A stretch of DNA of 18,326 nucleotides, from the NCBI GenBank assembly GCA_025927435.1, contig JAICLM010000015.1, positions 1 to 18,326 of the forward strand. Direction: 5' to 3'. Numbering within the stretch: the first letter of the stretch is position 1; every line of letters starts with the position of its first letter. The stretch comes from Thermoleophilia bacterium. GTDB lineage: Bacteria > Actinomycetota > Thermoleophilia > Gaiellales > Gaiellaceae. The notes under the pieces are model-generated. The model was not told where the DNA came from, did not search any database, and saw only the letters and a program-made list of their open reading frames with translations. Positions 6,342 to 13,146 of this stretch are shown here, one piece after another. The position numbers were made by a program, and so were the translations under genes.

Positions 6342-7448
6342 GTGTCCGAGGCGGTCGACCTTCTCTTCGAGCTTGCCGCGATCCCGAGCCCATCGGGCGC
6401 GGAGCGCGGCGTCGCCGACGTCGTCCTGCGCTACCTGAGAGGGCTCGGGCTCGAGCCGGACGAAGACTCCTGCGGGCCGGGGATCGGATCGAATGCCGGC
6501 AACGTCTATGCGCGGCTCGAGCCGACCACGAGGGGGAGGCCACTCTTCCTCTGCGCGCACATGGACACGGTGCCGCCGGACGGCGACCTCGAGCCCGTCG
6601 TCGAGGACGGGATCGTCCGCAACGCCGGCGGCACGATCCTGGGCTGCGACAACAAGGCTGCGATCACGGCGATGCTCGAGGGCACGCGGCGCGTGCTCGC
6701 GGAGAACCTGCCGCACGCCGGCCTCGAGCTCGTGTTCACGCCCATGGAGGAAGTAGGGCTGATCGGCGCCGGCGCGTTCGATGCCGAGCGACTTCACGCG
6801 CAGGTGGGCTACGTCTACGACCAGGAGGGACCGATGGGCGAGGTCGTCCTCGGCGCGCCTTGGTCGCGGGCGCTCGAGGTTCGCTTTCACGGCCGCTCGG
6901 CCCACGCAGGCATGGCTCCGGAGGAGGGGCGTTCCGCGATCCAGGCGGCCGCGAAGGCGATTGCCGACCTGCGGCTCGGCCGCATCGACGAGCTGACGAC
7001 GGCCAACGTGGGCACGATCACAGGCGGCACCGCCGGCAACGTCGTTCCGGAGTGGTGCACGTTCCAGGCCGAGGCGCGCTCCCACGACGAGGGGACGCTG
7101 GGAGAGGTCGTGCAGGAGATGCTGGATGCGTTCTCCTTTGCCGCGACCGAGACCGAGTGCGACGTCGAGACAACGATGCGGAAGAGCTACGACGGCTACC
7201 GTCTGAAGCGGGACGAGCCCGCTGTCGCCCTGGCCGCGGCGGCCTTCTCCCGTTGCGGCTTCGAGCCGCGCTACGGGCTGTCGGGTGGCGGCGCGGACGC
7301 GAACGTCTTCAACAGACGCGGGATGCGCTGCGTGAACCTCTCGCACGGTGTGTTCGGCTTCCACACGCCGGACGAGCACGTCTCGGTTGCGGATCTCGAG
7401 GCGATGGTGGACGTGACGGTCGCGCTAGTGGAAGCGGCGCGCGAGTGA
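6342..7448 (+). CDS. M20-family metallopeptidase, peptidase T-like
   Basis: A 368-residue di-zinc aminopeptidase of the M20/ArgE/DapE clan, closest by motif to peptidase T-like tripeptidases. Metal ligands and catalytic residues fall in order: H73 and D75 in CAHMDTV, D103 in GCDNKAA (bridging), E136-E137 in PMEEVGL (general base and ligand), D160 in YVYDQEG, and H341 in FGFHTPDEH. A dimerisation domain is inserted at about 175-290 (FHGRSAHAGMAPEEGRSAI, with the M20 substrate-binding His). It probably releases N-terminal residues from short peptides in the cytoplasm; the exact substrate cannot be read. The stop overlaps the GTG of the NUDIX gene, so the two form a coupled pair. M20 members with other substrates (deacetylases) remain possible. 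Confidence 0.9.
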   Translation: MSEAVDLLFELAAIPSPSGAERGVADVVLRYLRGLGLEPDEDSCGPGIGSNAGNVYARLEPTTRGRPLFLCAHMDTVPPDGDLEPVVEDGIVRNAGGTILGCDNKAAITAMLEGTRRVLAENLPHAGLELVFTPMEEVGLIGAGAFDAERLHAQVGYVYDQEGPMGEVVLGAPWSRALEVRFHGRSAHAGMAPEEGRSAIQAAAKAIADLRLGRIDELTTANVGTITGGTAGNVVPEWCTFQAEARSHDEGTLGEVVQEMLDAFSFAATETECDVETTMRKSYDGYRLKRDEPAVALAAAAFSRCGFEPRYGLSGGGADANVFNRRGMRCVNLSHGVFGFHTPDEHVSVADLEAMVDVTVALVEAARE

Positions 7449-7957
7449 GCCTCGAGCCGGACGCCGCGCGGAGCGCCTACGAGGGATCGTTGCTTGGCCT
7501 GACTGTGGAGCGGTGGGGCGAGAACGAGCGTGAGATCGTCGAGCATCCGGGCGCCGTCGCCATCGTGGCCGTCGACAGTGAGGGCTACGTGACGCTCGTC
7601 CGGCAGCTGCGCGAGGCCACACGTGGTCACCTGCTCGAGCTCCCGGCCGGGACGGCCGAGGAGGGCGAGGAGCCGCTCGAGACGGCGAGACGCGAGCTGC
7701 AGGAGGAATGCGGGCTGACCGGCGGCGAGTGGCGAGAGCTGGCGGTGTTCTGGACGACCCCGGGTTTCTGTCGCGAGCGGATGCATCTGTTCGCCGCCGA
7801 GGGCGTCGAGCACGGGGAGGCGTCGCCGGCCGCCGACGAGGAGCTGGAGCTCGTCCGCTGGCCGGTCGCCGAGATCGGTGAGCGGCTGCACGAGATCGAG
7901 GATGCGAAGACGCTCGCCGGCCTGCTGCTCTACCTCAGGCCGCGTCCTGGCGACTAA
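7445..7957 (+). CDS. NUDIX hydrolase, ADP-ribose pyrophosphatase type
   Basis: A 170-residue protein with a perfect Nudix box (G-x5-E-x7-REU-x-EE-x-GU) at residues 69-91: G69, E75, R83-E84-L85, E87-E88, G90-L91. The TTPGF segment after the box and the LLELPAG lead-in are typical of the ADP-ribose pyrophosphatase (NudF-like) branch, which hydrolyses ADP-ribose to AMP and ribose 5-phosphate. GTG 7445 overlaps the peptidase stop (GTGA), and a weak GGAAG lies upstream. A NUDIX gene close to pyrG is a shared feature of actinobacterial chromosomes. The substrate is inferred; other nucleoside diphosphate derivatives are possible. Confidence 0.92.
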   Translation: MSLEPDAARSAYEGSLLGLTVERWGENEREIVEHPGAVAIVAVDSEGYVTLVRQLREATRGHLLELPAGTAEEGEEPLETARRELQEECGLTGGEWRELAVFWTTPGFCRERMHLFAAEGVEHGEASPAADEELELVRWPVAEIGERLHEIEDAKTLAGLLLYLRPRPGD

Positions 7958-8016
7958 CCCTGGCGACAACCGTCCCGACCGGCCAGGGCCTTCGCAGCCC
8001 CCGCCCAAGGGTGGGG
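7958..8016 (+). terminator. Tandem GC hairpins after the NUDIX gene, possible terminator
   Basis: CCCTGGC (7958-7964) and GCCAGGG (7982-7988) pair directly after the stop codon. CCCCGCCC (7999-8006) and GGGTGGGG (8009-8016) form a second, very stable stem with one G-T pair and a minimal loop. No T-run follows either stem, so intrinsic termination of the classical kind is not shown. T-less hairpin terminators are common proposals in high-GC actinobacteria. Confidence 0.45.
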
Positions 8017-8054
8017 AGCCGTCCCTCCGCCCTCGTCGAGGACGCTAGCGGCCG

Positions 8055-8078
8055 CACCGTGTCGAGACAGTAGCGGTG
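8055..8078. repeat. Nested inverted repeat upstream of ald
   Basis: CACCG (8055-8059) pairs with CGGTG (8074-8078), and inside it TGTC (8060-8063) pairs with GACA (8066-8069). It lies about 70 bp before the ald start, where an operator could be. Alanine dehydrogenase genes are often under Lrp/AsnC-type control, but I cannot match this to a known site. Confidence 0.3.
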
Positions 8079-8132
8079 GGTCGTGAAGTGCCTCCAAGTC
8101 CCTCGCAGCATCGTCGCGCGGCGTCGGGGAGA

Positions 8133-8138
8133 TAGTGT
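8133..8138 (+). promoter_or_regulatory. Predicted -10 of ald (nearly leaderless)
   Basis: TAGTGT ends nine bases before TTG 8148, leaving a leader of about two or three bases and no room for a Shine-Dalgarno site. Leaderless initiation on TTG would be unusual, so this one is less certain. Confidence 0.45.
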
Positions 8139-8147
8139 CTCCGGGCC

Positions 8148-9272
8148 TTGCGTATCGGCGTCGCCAAAGAGATCAAGACCGACGAGTACCGCGTCGCGCT
8201 AACCCCGGCGGGGGCTCGCGAGCTGATCCAGCGTGGCCACGAGGTTCTGGTCGAGACCACGGCCGGGGACGGGAGCGCGTTCTCCGACGAGCAGTACCAG
8301 CGAGCCGGCGCCAGGATCGTCTCCGTCGACGACGCGTGGGGGCAGGCCGACCTTCTGCTCAAGGTGAAGGAGCCGATCGAGCCCGAGTACTCGCGACTGC
8401 GCGAAGGGCTCGTGCTCTTCACGTACCTCCACATCGCCGCCGACGAACCGCTCACGCGCGCGCTCGCGGAGAGCGGCATTGCGGCCGTCGCCTACGAGAC
8501 CGTCGAGACCGACGACCACCGGCTGCCGCTGCTCGCCCCCATGAGCGAGATCGCCGGGAGGCTGGCGCCCCAGGCCGCCGCCCACTTCCTCGAAAAGCCG
8601 CTCGGCGGACGGGGCGTGCTTCTCGCCGGGACGCCGGGTGTTCAGCCGGGCCACGTCGTCGTGCTCGGTGGTGGAATCGTCGGCTACAACGCCGCGATCA
8701 TCGCTCTCGGCCTTGGCGCCCGCGTCACGCTCCTCGAGCGGTCGATCGATCGGATGCGGCACCTCGACGAGATCCTCTCCGGGCGCGTCAGCCTGCTCAT
8801 GTCGTCGAGCCTCGAGATCGAGCAGACGATCACGCATGCCGACGTGGTCATCGGGGCGGTCCTCATCCCGGGCGCGCGTGCGCCGAAGCTGATCAGCCGG
8901 GGGATGCTCGCCGAGATGCAGCCCGGCGCAATCATCGTCGACGTTGCAATCGACCAGGGCGGCTGCATCGAGACGGCGCGGCCCACGACGCACTCGGACC
9001 CCGTCTACGAGGTCGACGGGATCGTCCACTACTGCGTCGCGAACATGCCCGGCGGTGTTCCCGTCACGTCCACGAAGGCGCTCACGAACGCGACGCTGCC
9101 CTACGTCGAAGCGATCGCCGACCACGGCCTCGGCGAGGCGGTCGCGAGTGACCCTGCCCTTGGGCGTGGCGTGAACGTGCTCGACGGCAAGATCACGTAC
9201 GAGGCGGTCGCCGAGGCGCACGGTCTCGACTACACGCCGCTCGCCGACGTGCTGCCCCTCGCGGCGGTCTAG
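8148..9272 (+). CDS. ald: Alanine dehydrogenase
   Basis: The enzyme interconverts L-alanine and pyruvate plus ammonia with NAD. At 374 residues it has the usual length and starts MRIGVAKEIK, as the family does, which fixes the start at TTG 8148 because no ATG or GTG is available there. Substrate-binding and catalytic residues match the known set: R15 (EYRV), K74 (LKVKEP), H95 (TYLHIA), and an aspartate in VDVAIDQGG. The NAD-binding Rossmann loop is GGGIVG at 174-179 in VVVLGGGIVGYNAA. It stands alone behind a 190-bp regulatory gap. Its 3' end converges on the 44-residue protein with 11 bases between. It links amino-acid nitrogen to the pyruvate node, as does PPDK at the window's end. Confidence 0.97.
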   Translation: MRIGVAKEIKTDEYRVALTPAGARELIQRGHEVLVETTAGDGSAFSDEQYQRAGARIVSVDDAWGQADLLLKVKEPIEPEYSRLREGLVLFTYLHIAADEPLTRALAESGIAAVAYETVETDDHRLPLLAPMSEIAGRLAPQAAAHFLEKPLGGRGVLLAGTPGVQPGHVVVLGGGIVGYNAAIIALGLGARVTLLERSIDRMRHLDEILSGRVSLLMSSSLEIEQTITHADVVIGAVLIPGARAPKLISRGMLAEMQPGAIIVDVAIDQGGCIETARPTTHSDPVYEVDGIVHYCVANMPGGVPVTSTKALTNATLPYVEAIADHGLGEAVASDPALGRGVNVLDGKITYEAVAEAHGLDYTPLADVLPLAAV

Positions 9273-9283
9273 GGGCCGCTCGC

Positions 9284-9418
9284 CTAGCTCTGCGCCGGGC
9301 CGTCGGGCTTCTTCTGCGGCGGCGTCATCCTGACGACCAACCAGGTGATGGCGGCAGCGAAGCCCACGATCAGGACGACGTACGCAACGAACGCGAGGAG
9401 GCCGAGGACAGTCGCCAT
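9284..9418 (-). CDS. Small single-pass membrane protein (44 aa), unknown
   Basis: An unrecognised small gene. Read on the minus strand from ATG (9418-9416) to TAG (9286-9284), it encodes 44 residues. Residues about 4-30 are almost entirely hydrophobic (VLGLLAFVAYVV, then LIVGFAAAITWLVV), forming one transmembrane helix. This is followed by R30 and a hydrophilic, proline-rich tail (TPPQKKPDGPAQS). The positive tail suggests its C-terminus stays in the cytoplasm. A -10-like TATTCT lies eight bases before the ATG, sharing DNA with the -10 of deoB on the other strand. It fills the otherwise empty ald-deoB gap. The reading frame, hydrophobicity and promoter support it; the function is unknown and I see no known small-protein family. 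Confidence 0.7.
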   Translation of the reverse strand: MATVLGLLAFVAYVVLIVGFAAAITWLVVRMTPPQKKPDGPAQS

Positions 9419-9425
9419 GGCTACC

Positions 9426-9431
9426 TAGAAT
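9426..9431 (+). promoter_or_regulatory. Predicted -10 of deoB (leaderless, plus strand)
   Basis: TAGAAT ends six bases before GTG 9438, the closest -10 match to consensus in the window. It overlaps the minus-strand -10 by five bases. The -35 region lies inside the 44-residue gene and is not recognisable. Confidence 0.65.
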
Positions 9432-9432
9432 A
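9427..9432 (-). promoter_or_regulatory. Predicted -10 of the 44-aa protein (leaderless, minus strand)
   Basis: Read on the minus strand this is TATTCT, ending eight bases before the ATG at 9418. With the plus-strand hexamer it forms the symmetric heptamer TAGAATA. Confidence 0.55.
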
Positions 9433-9437
9433 GCCCG

Positions 9438-10604
9438 GTGCCCAGGGCGTGTGTCATCGTGCTCGATGCGGTCGGCGCCGGCGAGCTGCCGGACGCCGGC
9501 CAGTACGGGGACGAGGGCTCGGACACACTCGGCAATGTCGCACGAGCGGTCGGTGGCCTCGATCTGCCGAGCCTCGAGGCGCTCGGGCTGGGCAACGTGG
9601 AGCCGCTCGAGGGTTGCCGGCCGCAGCCGGGAGCGCCGGCGGTCGCGGGGCGGCTCCTGGAGCGGTCGAAGGGCAAGGACACGACCACGGGGCACTGGGA
9701 GCACATGGGAATCGTCACCGCGCAGGCATTTCCCACCTATCCGCACGGCTTCCCGCACGACGTGATCGACCCGTTCATGCACCGCACTGCCCGAGGAGTG
9801 CTCGGGAACAAGGCCGCGTCCGGGACCGAAATCATCCAGGAGCTGGGGGAGGAGCACCAGCGGACGGGCAAATGGATCGTCTACACGTCGGCGGACTCCG
9901 TCTTCCAGATCGCCGCGCACGAGGACACCATTCCGCTGGAGGAGCTCTACGACGCCTGCCGCGCCGCTCGCGAGATCCTGACGGGCAAGCACGCGGTCGG
10001 CCGCGTCATCGCGCGTCCGTTTACCGGCGAGCCCGGCAACTACGTCCGGACTCCGAACCGGCACGATTTCTCACTCGAGCCGCGTCGGCCGAACTATTTG
10101 ACGCTGCTGCGCGAGGCGGGACAGAAGGTGTACGGCGTCGGCAAGATCGGCGACATCTTCGCCGGGCAGGACATCGACGAGTCTCACCCGACGAAGTCGA
10201 ATATCGAGGGGATCCAGCAGACCGAGCGACTGTTGCGGGAGATCGACGAGGGCTTCGTCTTCGTCAACCTCGTCGAGACCGACATGCTCTGGGGGCACCG
10301 CAACGACCCGGTCAACTTCCACCGGTGTCTGCAGGACTTCGACTACCGGCTTTCCGACCTGCTCGATGCGCTTCGCCCCGGCGACCTTCTCATCATCACC
10401 TCGGACCACGGGTGCGACCCCACGACGCCGTCCACGGACCACTCGCGCGAGTACGCGCTGTTGCTCGCCTACGTCGAGGGCCGGAACGCAGCCGGACAAA
10501 TCCACGAAGGCGAGTTCGCGGACGTCGGCGCAACGGTCAACGCCTGGCTCGGAGGCAAGGCAGCCTCGCGCGGGATCCCCGGGCAGCCCATCGTGACGCC
10601 GTAG
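9438..10604 (+). CDS. deoB: Phosphopentomutase
   Basis: The enzyme interconverts ribose or deoxyribose 1- and 5-phosphates, feeding nucleoside-derived pentose into central metabolism. The 388-residue product is of alkaline-phosphatase-superfamily type. The metal-binding start is VIVLDAVGAGELPDA with D10, followed by DEGSDTLGN. DTTTGHWE at 81-88 includes the threonine that carries the phosphate. SADSVFQIAAHE, DMLWGHRND, TSDHGCDPT and STDHSREYALLL supply the remaining metal ligands. GTG 9438 gives the expected N-terminus and is preceded by TAGAAT. It is a single-gene unit divergent from a small membrane protein; the usual partner, purine nucleoside phosphorylase, is not in the window. Confidence 0.97.
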   Translation: MPRACVIVLDAVGAGELPDAGQYGDEGSDTLGNVARAVGGLDLPSLEALGLGNVEPLEGCRPQPGAPAVAGRLLERSKGKDTTTGHWEHMGIVTAQAFPTYPHGFPHDVIDPFMHRTARGVLGNKAASGTEIIQELGEEHQRTGKWIVYTSADSVFQIAAHEDTIPLEELYDACRAAREILTGKHAVGRVIARPFTGEPGNYVRTPNRHDFSLEPRRPNYLTLLREAGQKVYGVGKIGDIFAGQDIDESHPTKSNIEGIQQTERLLREIDEGFVFVNLVETDMLWGHRNDPVNFHRCLQDFDYRLSDLLDALRPGDLLIITSDHGCDPTTPSTDHSREYALLLAYVEGRNAAGQIHEGEFADVGATVNAWLGGKAASRGIPGQPIVTP

Positions 10605-10632
10605 GCCGCTCGGCAGATCTTGGGGACAGGGC

Positions 10633-10638
10633 TAGGCT
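10633..10638 (+). promoter_or_regulatory. Predicted promoter of mutM (leaderless)
   Basis: TAGGCT ends six bases before ATG 10645. TCGGCA at 10610-10615 is a four-of-six -35 match with a 17-base spacer. No Shine-Dalgarno sequence is visible. Confidence 0.6.
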
Positions 10639-10644
10639 GGCCGC

Positions 10645-11538
10645 ATGCCGGAGCTGCCGGAGGTAGAGACCGTCCGCAGGCAGCTCGAGCCCGCGCTCGT
10701 CGGACGGCGCTTCGACCAGGTGAGCATCGACGACCCACGTCTCGTGCGTCCGTACGAACCGGCCGAGGTGGCGGCCGAGCTTGAAGGGGAGCGCGTCGCG
10801 GCCGTCGAGCGGCGCGGGAAGTATCTGGTTGTTCGGTTCGAGAGTGGTCGTGTTCTCCTGATTCACCTCCGGATGACGGGAAGCCTCTTGTGCGCTCCGA
10901 GCGGCTCGCTGCCGGACGACCCCCATCGCCGCGCTGTTGTCAGGCTAGAAGACGGATCGGACGTCGCGTACCGTGATGTGCGCCGGTTCGGCACGTGGCT
11001 CCTGCTCGAGCCCGATGAGACGGAGCCGTACCTCGCTGCCCGCGTCGGCGAGGAGCCGCTAGAGACGCTCTTTACAGCGGCGCGACTCGGCGAGCGCCTC
11101 GCCGGCCGGCGCACATCGCTCAAGGCGGCGCTCCTCGACCAGCGCACCCTCGCAGGGATGGGGAACATCTATGTCGACGAGGCGCTCTGGCGGGCCCGGC
11201 TCAACCCGCTGCGCCCCGCGGCCGGCCTCGACCGGAACGAGCTGCGACGGCTGCACAGGGGGATTCGCGCGGCGCTCGAGCACGGCCTCGCCCGGCAAGG
11301 ATCGACGCTTCGCGACTACCGGCTGCCCGACGGCAGCGGAGGATCCATGCAGGACGAGTTCCGCGTGTACGGACGCCGCGACGAGCCGTGCGACCGCTGC
11401 GGGACGCTGATCACGCGCACACAGGTCGCCGGCCGCACGACGTGGTTCTGTCCCACGTGCCAGCCGGAGGATCCCGCTCAGGCAGCGAGGAATTCGTCGA
11501 GACGGCCTTCGCGGTCGAGGCGCCAAAGCTCCGTGTAG
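10645..11538 (+). CDS. mutM: Formamidopyrimidine-DNA glycosylase (Fpg/MutM)
   Basis: This base-excision repair enzyme removes 8-oxoguanine and formamidopyrimidines and cuts the abasic strand. The N-terminal PELPEVETVRR provides the catalytic Pro2 and Glu3 (after Met removal). RRGKYL (K59), MTGSL (M77), RRFG and GMGNIYVDEALW (helix-two-turn-helix) are in place. The C-terminal zinc finger is C249-x2-C252-x16-C269-x2-C272. The family usually ends at this finger; here 24 further residues follow, rich in Arg and Ser, and the last 61 bases run through the 3' end of the convergent glutaredoxin gene. The tail may simply reflect loss of an earlier stop. The gene begins 40 bases after deoB with its own predicted promoter. 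Confidence 0.97.
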   Translation: MPELPEVETVRRQLEPALVGRRFDQVSIDDPRLVRPYEPAEVAAELEGERVAAVERRGKYLVVRFESGRVLLIHLRMTGSLLCAPSGSLPDDPHRRAVVRLEDGSDVAYRDVRRFGTWLLLEPDETEPYLAARVGEEPLETLFTAARLGERLAGRRTSLKAALLDQRTLAGMGNIYVDEALWRARLNPLRPAAGLDRNELRRLHRGIRAALEHGLARQGSTLRDYRLPDGSGGSMQDEFRVYGRRDEPCDRCGTLITRTQVAGRTTWFCPTCQPEDPAQAARNSSRRPSRSRRQSSV

Positions 11539-11732
11539 CCGCCGATCGGCTTGCCGTCGACGAGGATCTGGGGGACGGTCCAGCCGCCTGTTGCGTCGAA
11601 CACCGTTTGCCGAAAGGCAGGATCGTCGTCGAGCGAGATCTCCTCGTACGGGAGTCCGCGGGAATCGAGGAGTGTCTTTGCGCGCACACAGAAGCCGCAC
11701 CAGCGCGTCGTGTACATCTGGATCCTGGGCAT
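11478..11732 (-). CDS. Glutaredoxin-family protein with CGFC active site
   Basis: An 84-residue thioredoxin-fold protein. A first strand (IQMYTT) is followed by the redox motif W11-C12-G13-F14-C15, then the cis-proline loop T52-V53-P54 and the G64-G65 turn, all standard for glutaredoxins. CGFC differs from the classical CPYC and resembles the CGYC of actinobacterial mycoredoxins, which use mycothiol in place of glutathione. A mycothiol-linked role is therefore plausible but inferred. The first Met is preferred because it completes the first strand; M6 is also possible. It is divergent from recO (66 bases apart) and overlaps mutM tail-to-tail by 61 bases. I see no clear -10 of the type used by its neighbours. 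Confidence 0.92.
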   Translation of the reverse strand: MPRIQMYTTRWCGFCVRAKTLLDSRGLPYEEISLDDDPAFRQTVFDATGGWTVPQILVDGKPIGGYTELWRLDREGRLDEFLAA

Positions 11733-11783
11733 TCCCTTTTACAACGCATAAACCCCGCGGGATGTTCCTGCCGGTGGCGTCCC

Positions 11784-11789
11784 TAGACT
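11784..11789 (+). promoter_or_regulatory. Predicted -10 of recO (nearly leaderless)
   Basis: TAGACT ends nine bases before ATG 11799. It lies in the 66-base divergent gap with the glutaredoxin gene, which also holds a CCCGCGGG palindrome at 11754-11761. Confidence 0.5.
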
Positions 11790-11798
11790 CCGACAGGC

Positions 11799-12548
11799 AT
11801 GGCTGGGCGGGCGTATAGCACGGAGGCGGTCGTCCTCCGGTCGATCCGGCTCGGCGAGTCCGACCGGGTGCTTCACCTCTACACGGAGGTGTACGGCCGG
11901 GTCGGCGCCGTCGCAAAGGGCGTGCGAAAGACGATGTCGCGCTTCGGCGCGCGGCTCGAGCCGCTCTCTCACGTGGAGCTCGTGCTCCATCGCGGCCGCA
12001 GCGAGCTCCAGACGGTGACCGCTGCGCAGCTCGTGCGCTCGCATAGGCAGGCACGCGAGGACTACTACCGCTTCTCCGTCGGAACGATCGGCGCCGAGGC
12101 GATGCTCCGTCTGTTCAGCGAGGAGGAGGCGAACGAGCGGGCCTTCACGGCCCTGACGCGCTTCCTCGACCTCCTCGACGGCACACCGCACGCGGCCGAC
12201 CGGCCGACCCTCGACCCGCTCGGGCTCGCGTTCCAGCTCAAGCTGCTCTGGCTGGCCGGCTACCTACCGCACGTCACCGCCTGCGCCGAGTGCGGTGCCG
12301 AGGGGAAACCGCTGGTCGGCTACTCTCCGCGCGCCGGCGGCGCCGTCTGCGAGCGCTGCGCGCCGGTGACCGAGGCGCTCGCGCTCGCCCCCGGCGGGAT
12401 CGCGGGGATCGAGGCACTTCTTGCCCAACCGCTGGCGGACGCCTCGGGCATCGGTCTGTCGGAGCGGGCACAGCGTGACGCTCTGCGCGTGATCACCGCC
12501 TCGTACGAGTACCACGGCGGCTTCCGGCTGCGGACGCTGAGCGCCTGA
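11799..12548 (+). CDS. recO: DNA repair protein RecO
   Basis: RecO helps load RecA on gapped DNA through the RecFOR pathway. The 249-residue product starts with an OB-fold (STEAVVLRSIRLGESDRVL, then GRVGAVAKGVRK), continues with a helical domain, and has a four-cysteine zinc site: C162-x2-C165 and C184-x2-C187. This matches the family in length and order. ATG 11799 fits the family start. Its end faces the lipoprotein gene tail-to-tail with 10 bases between. In Bacillus recO precedes the glycyl-tRNA synthetase genes; here the same neighbours occur, but glyS is on the opposite strand. Confidence 0.95.
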   Translation: MAGRAYSTEAVVLRSIRLGESDRVLHLYTEVYGRVGAVAKGVRKTMSRFGARLEPLSHVELVLHRGRSELQTVTAAQLVRSHRQAREDYYRFSVGTIGAEAMLRLFSEEEANERAFTALTRFLDLLDGTPHAADRPTLDPLGLAFQLKLLWLAGYLPHVTACAECGAEGKPLVGYSPRAGGAVCERCAPVTEALALAPGGIAGIEALLAQPLADASGIGLSERAQRDALRVITASYEYHGGFRLRTLSA

Positions 12549-12558
12549 GCCGCCGCGT

Positions 12559-13146
12559 CTAACCCGCGTAGTCGAAGGCTTCGAAGTGCATCGTGCCTCG
12601 CTGGCACACGCTCGTGGGCGGCTTGATCGGCGCTTCCGTGACGCCTCCGCTGCCCGGCGTCTTCAGCTCGAACGTGTGCGCCTGAGGTTGGCAGGCGCCC
12701 GACTGCGAGTCTCCCTCGCTCGCGACGTCGGGAGAGAACCGGGCCTGAGCGGTGGCGGAAGCGCCGGGTGGAAGGACGACTTGCTTCCCGTGGTCTCCCG
12801 AAGCCCTGACCTGGGTCGGCAGGCCCGTTCCGTTCGCCGCGAGCAGTGTTCCAGCGGGGACTCCGCGGACGGAGCACGGGCTGTCGGAGCTGTTCTTCAC
12901 GTTGAGCGCGTAGGCGATCTGGCCGGCACCGGCGCTGTTGGGGATCAGGGTGAAGACGGCTGCGAGCTGCGTGCCGGTGCACGGCTTCGTCGAGGTGGCG
13001 GAACCGGTGGTGGTCACCGTCCGGGTGATGGTGACCGTGTGCGCATGACCGACCGTCACGGTCTTCGTGCTGCCGCCGAGGCAGCCGGCTGCCGTCAGTC
13101 CGACGGCGGCGAGGACCAGTCCTGTTGCAGCGCGTCGTCCAGCCAC
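12559..13146 (-). CDS. Predicted lipoprotein, DUF4232-like
   Basis: A 195-residue exported protein. From GTG 13146 it has a short positive region (AGRRAATG), a hydrophobic stretch (LVLAAVG) and the lipobox-like LTAAGC with C22, so it is probably a membrane-anchored lipoprotein. A Thr/Val-rich linker (about 25-45) precedes a C-terminal beta domain. The pattern CTGTQL, NSAGAGQIAYAL, VKNSSDSPCSVRGVP resembles DUF4232 domains of secreted actinobacterial proteins. Four cysteines (in KPCTG, SPCSV, GACQP, SVCQR) may form two disulfides. The function is unknown. The signal peptide is encoded inside the 3' end of glyS in another frame (52-base overlap). No good ribosome site is seen, so the exact start is uncertain. 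Confidence 0.75.
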   Translation of the reverse strand: MAGRRAATGLVLAAVGLTAAGCLGGSTKTVTVGHAHTVTITRTVTTTGSATSTKPCTGTQLAAVFTLIPNSAGAGQIAYALNVKNSSDSPCSVRGVPAGTLLAANGTGLPTQVRASGDHGKQVVLPPGASATAQARFSPDVASEGDSQSGACQPQAHTFELKTPGSGGVTEAPIKPPTSVCQRGTMHFEAFDYAG

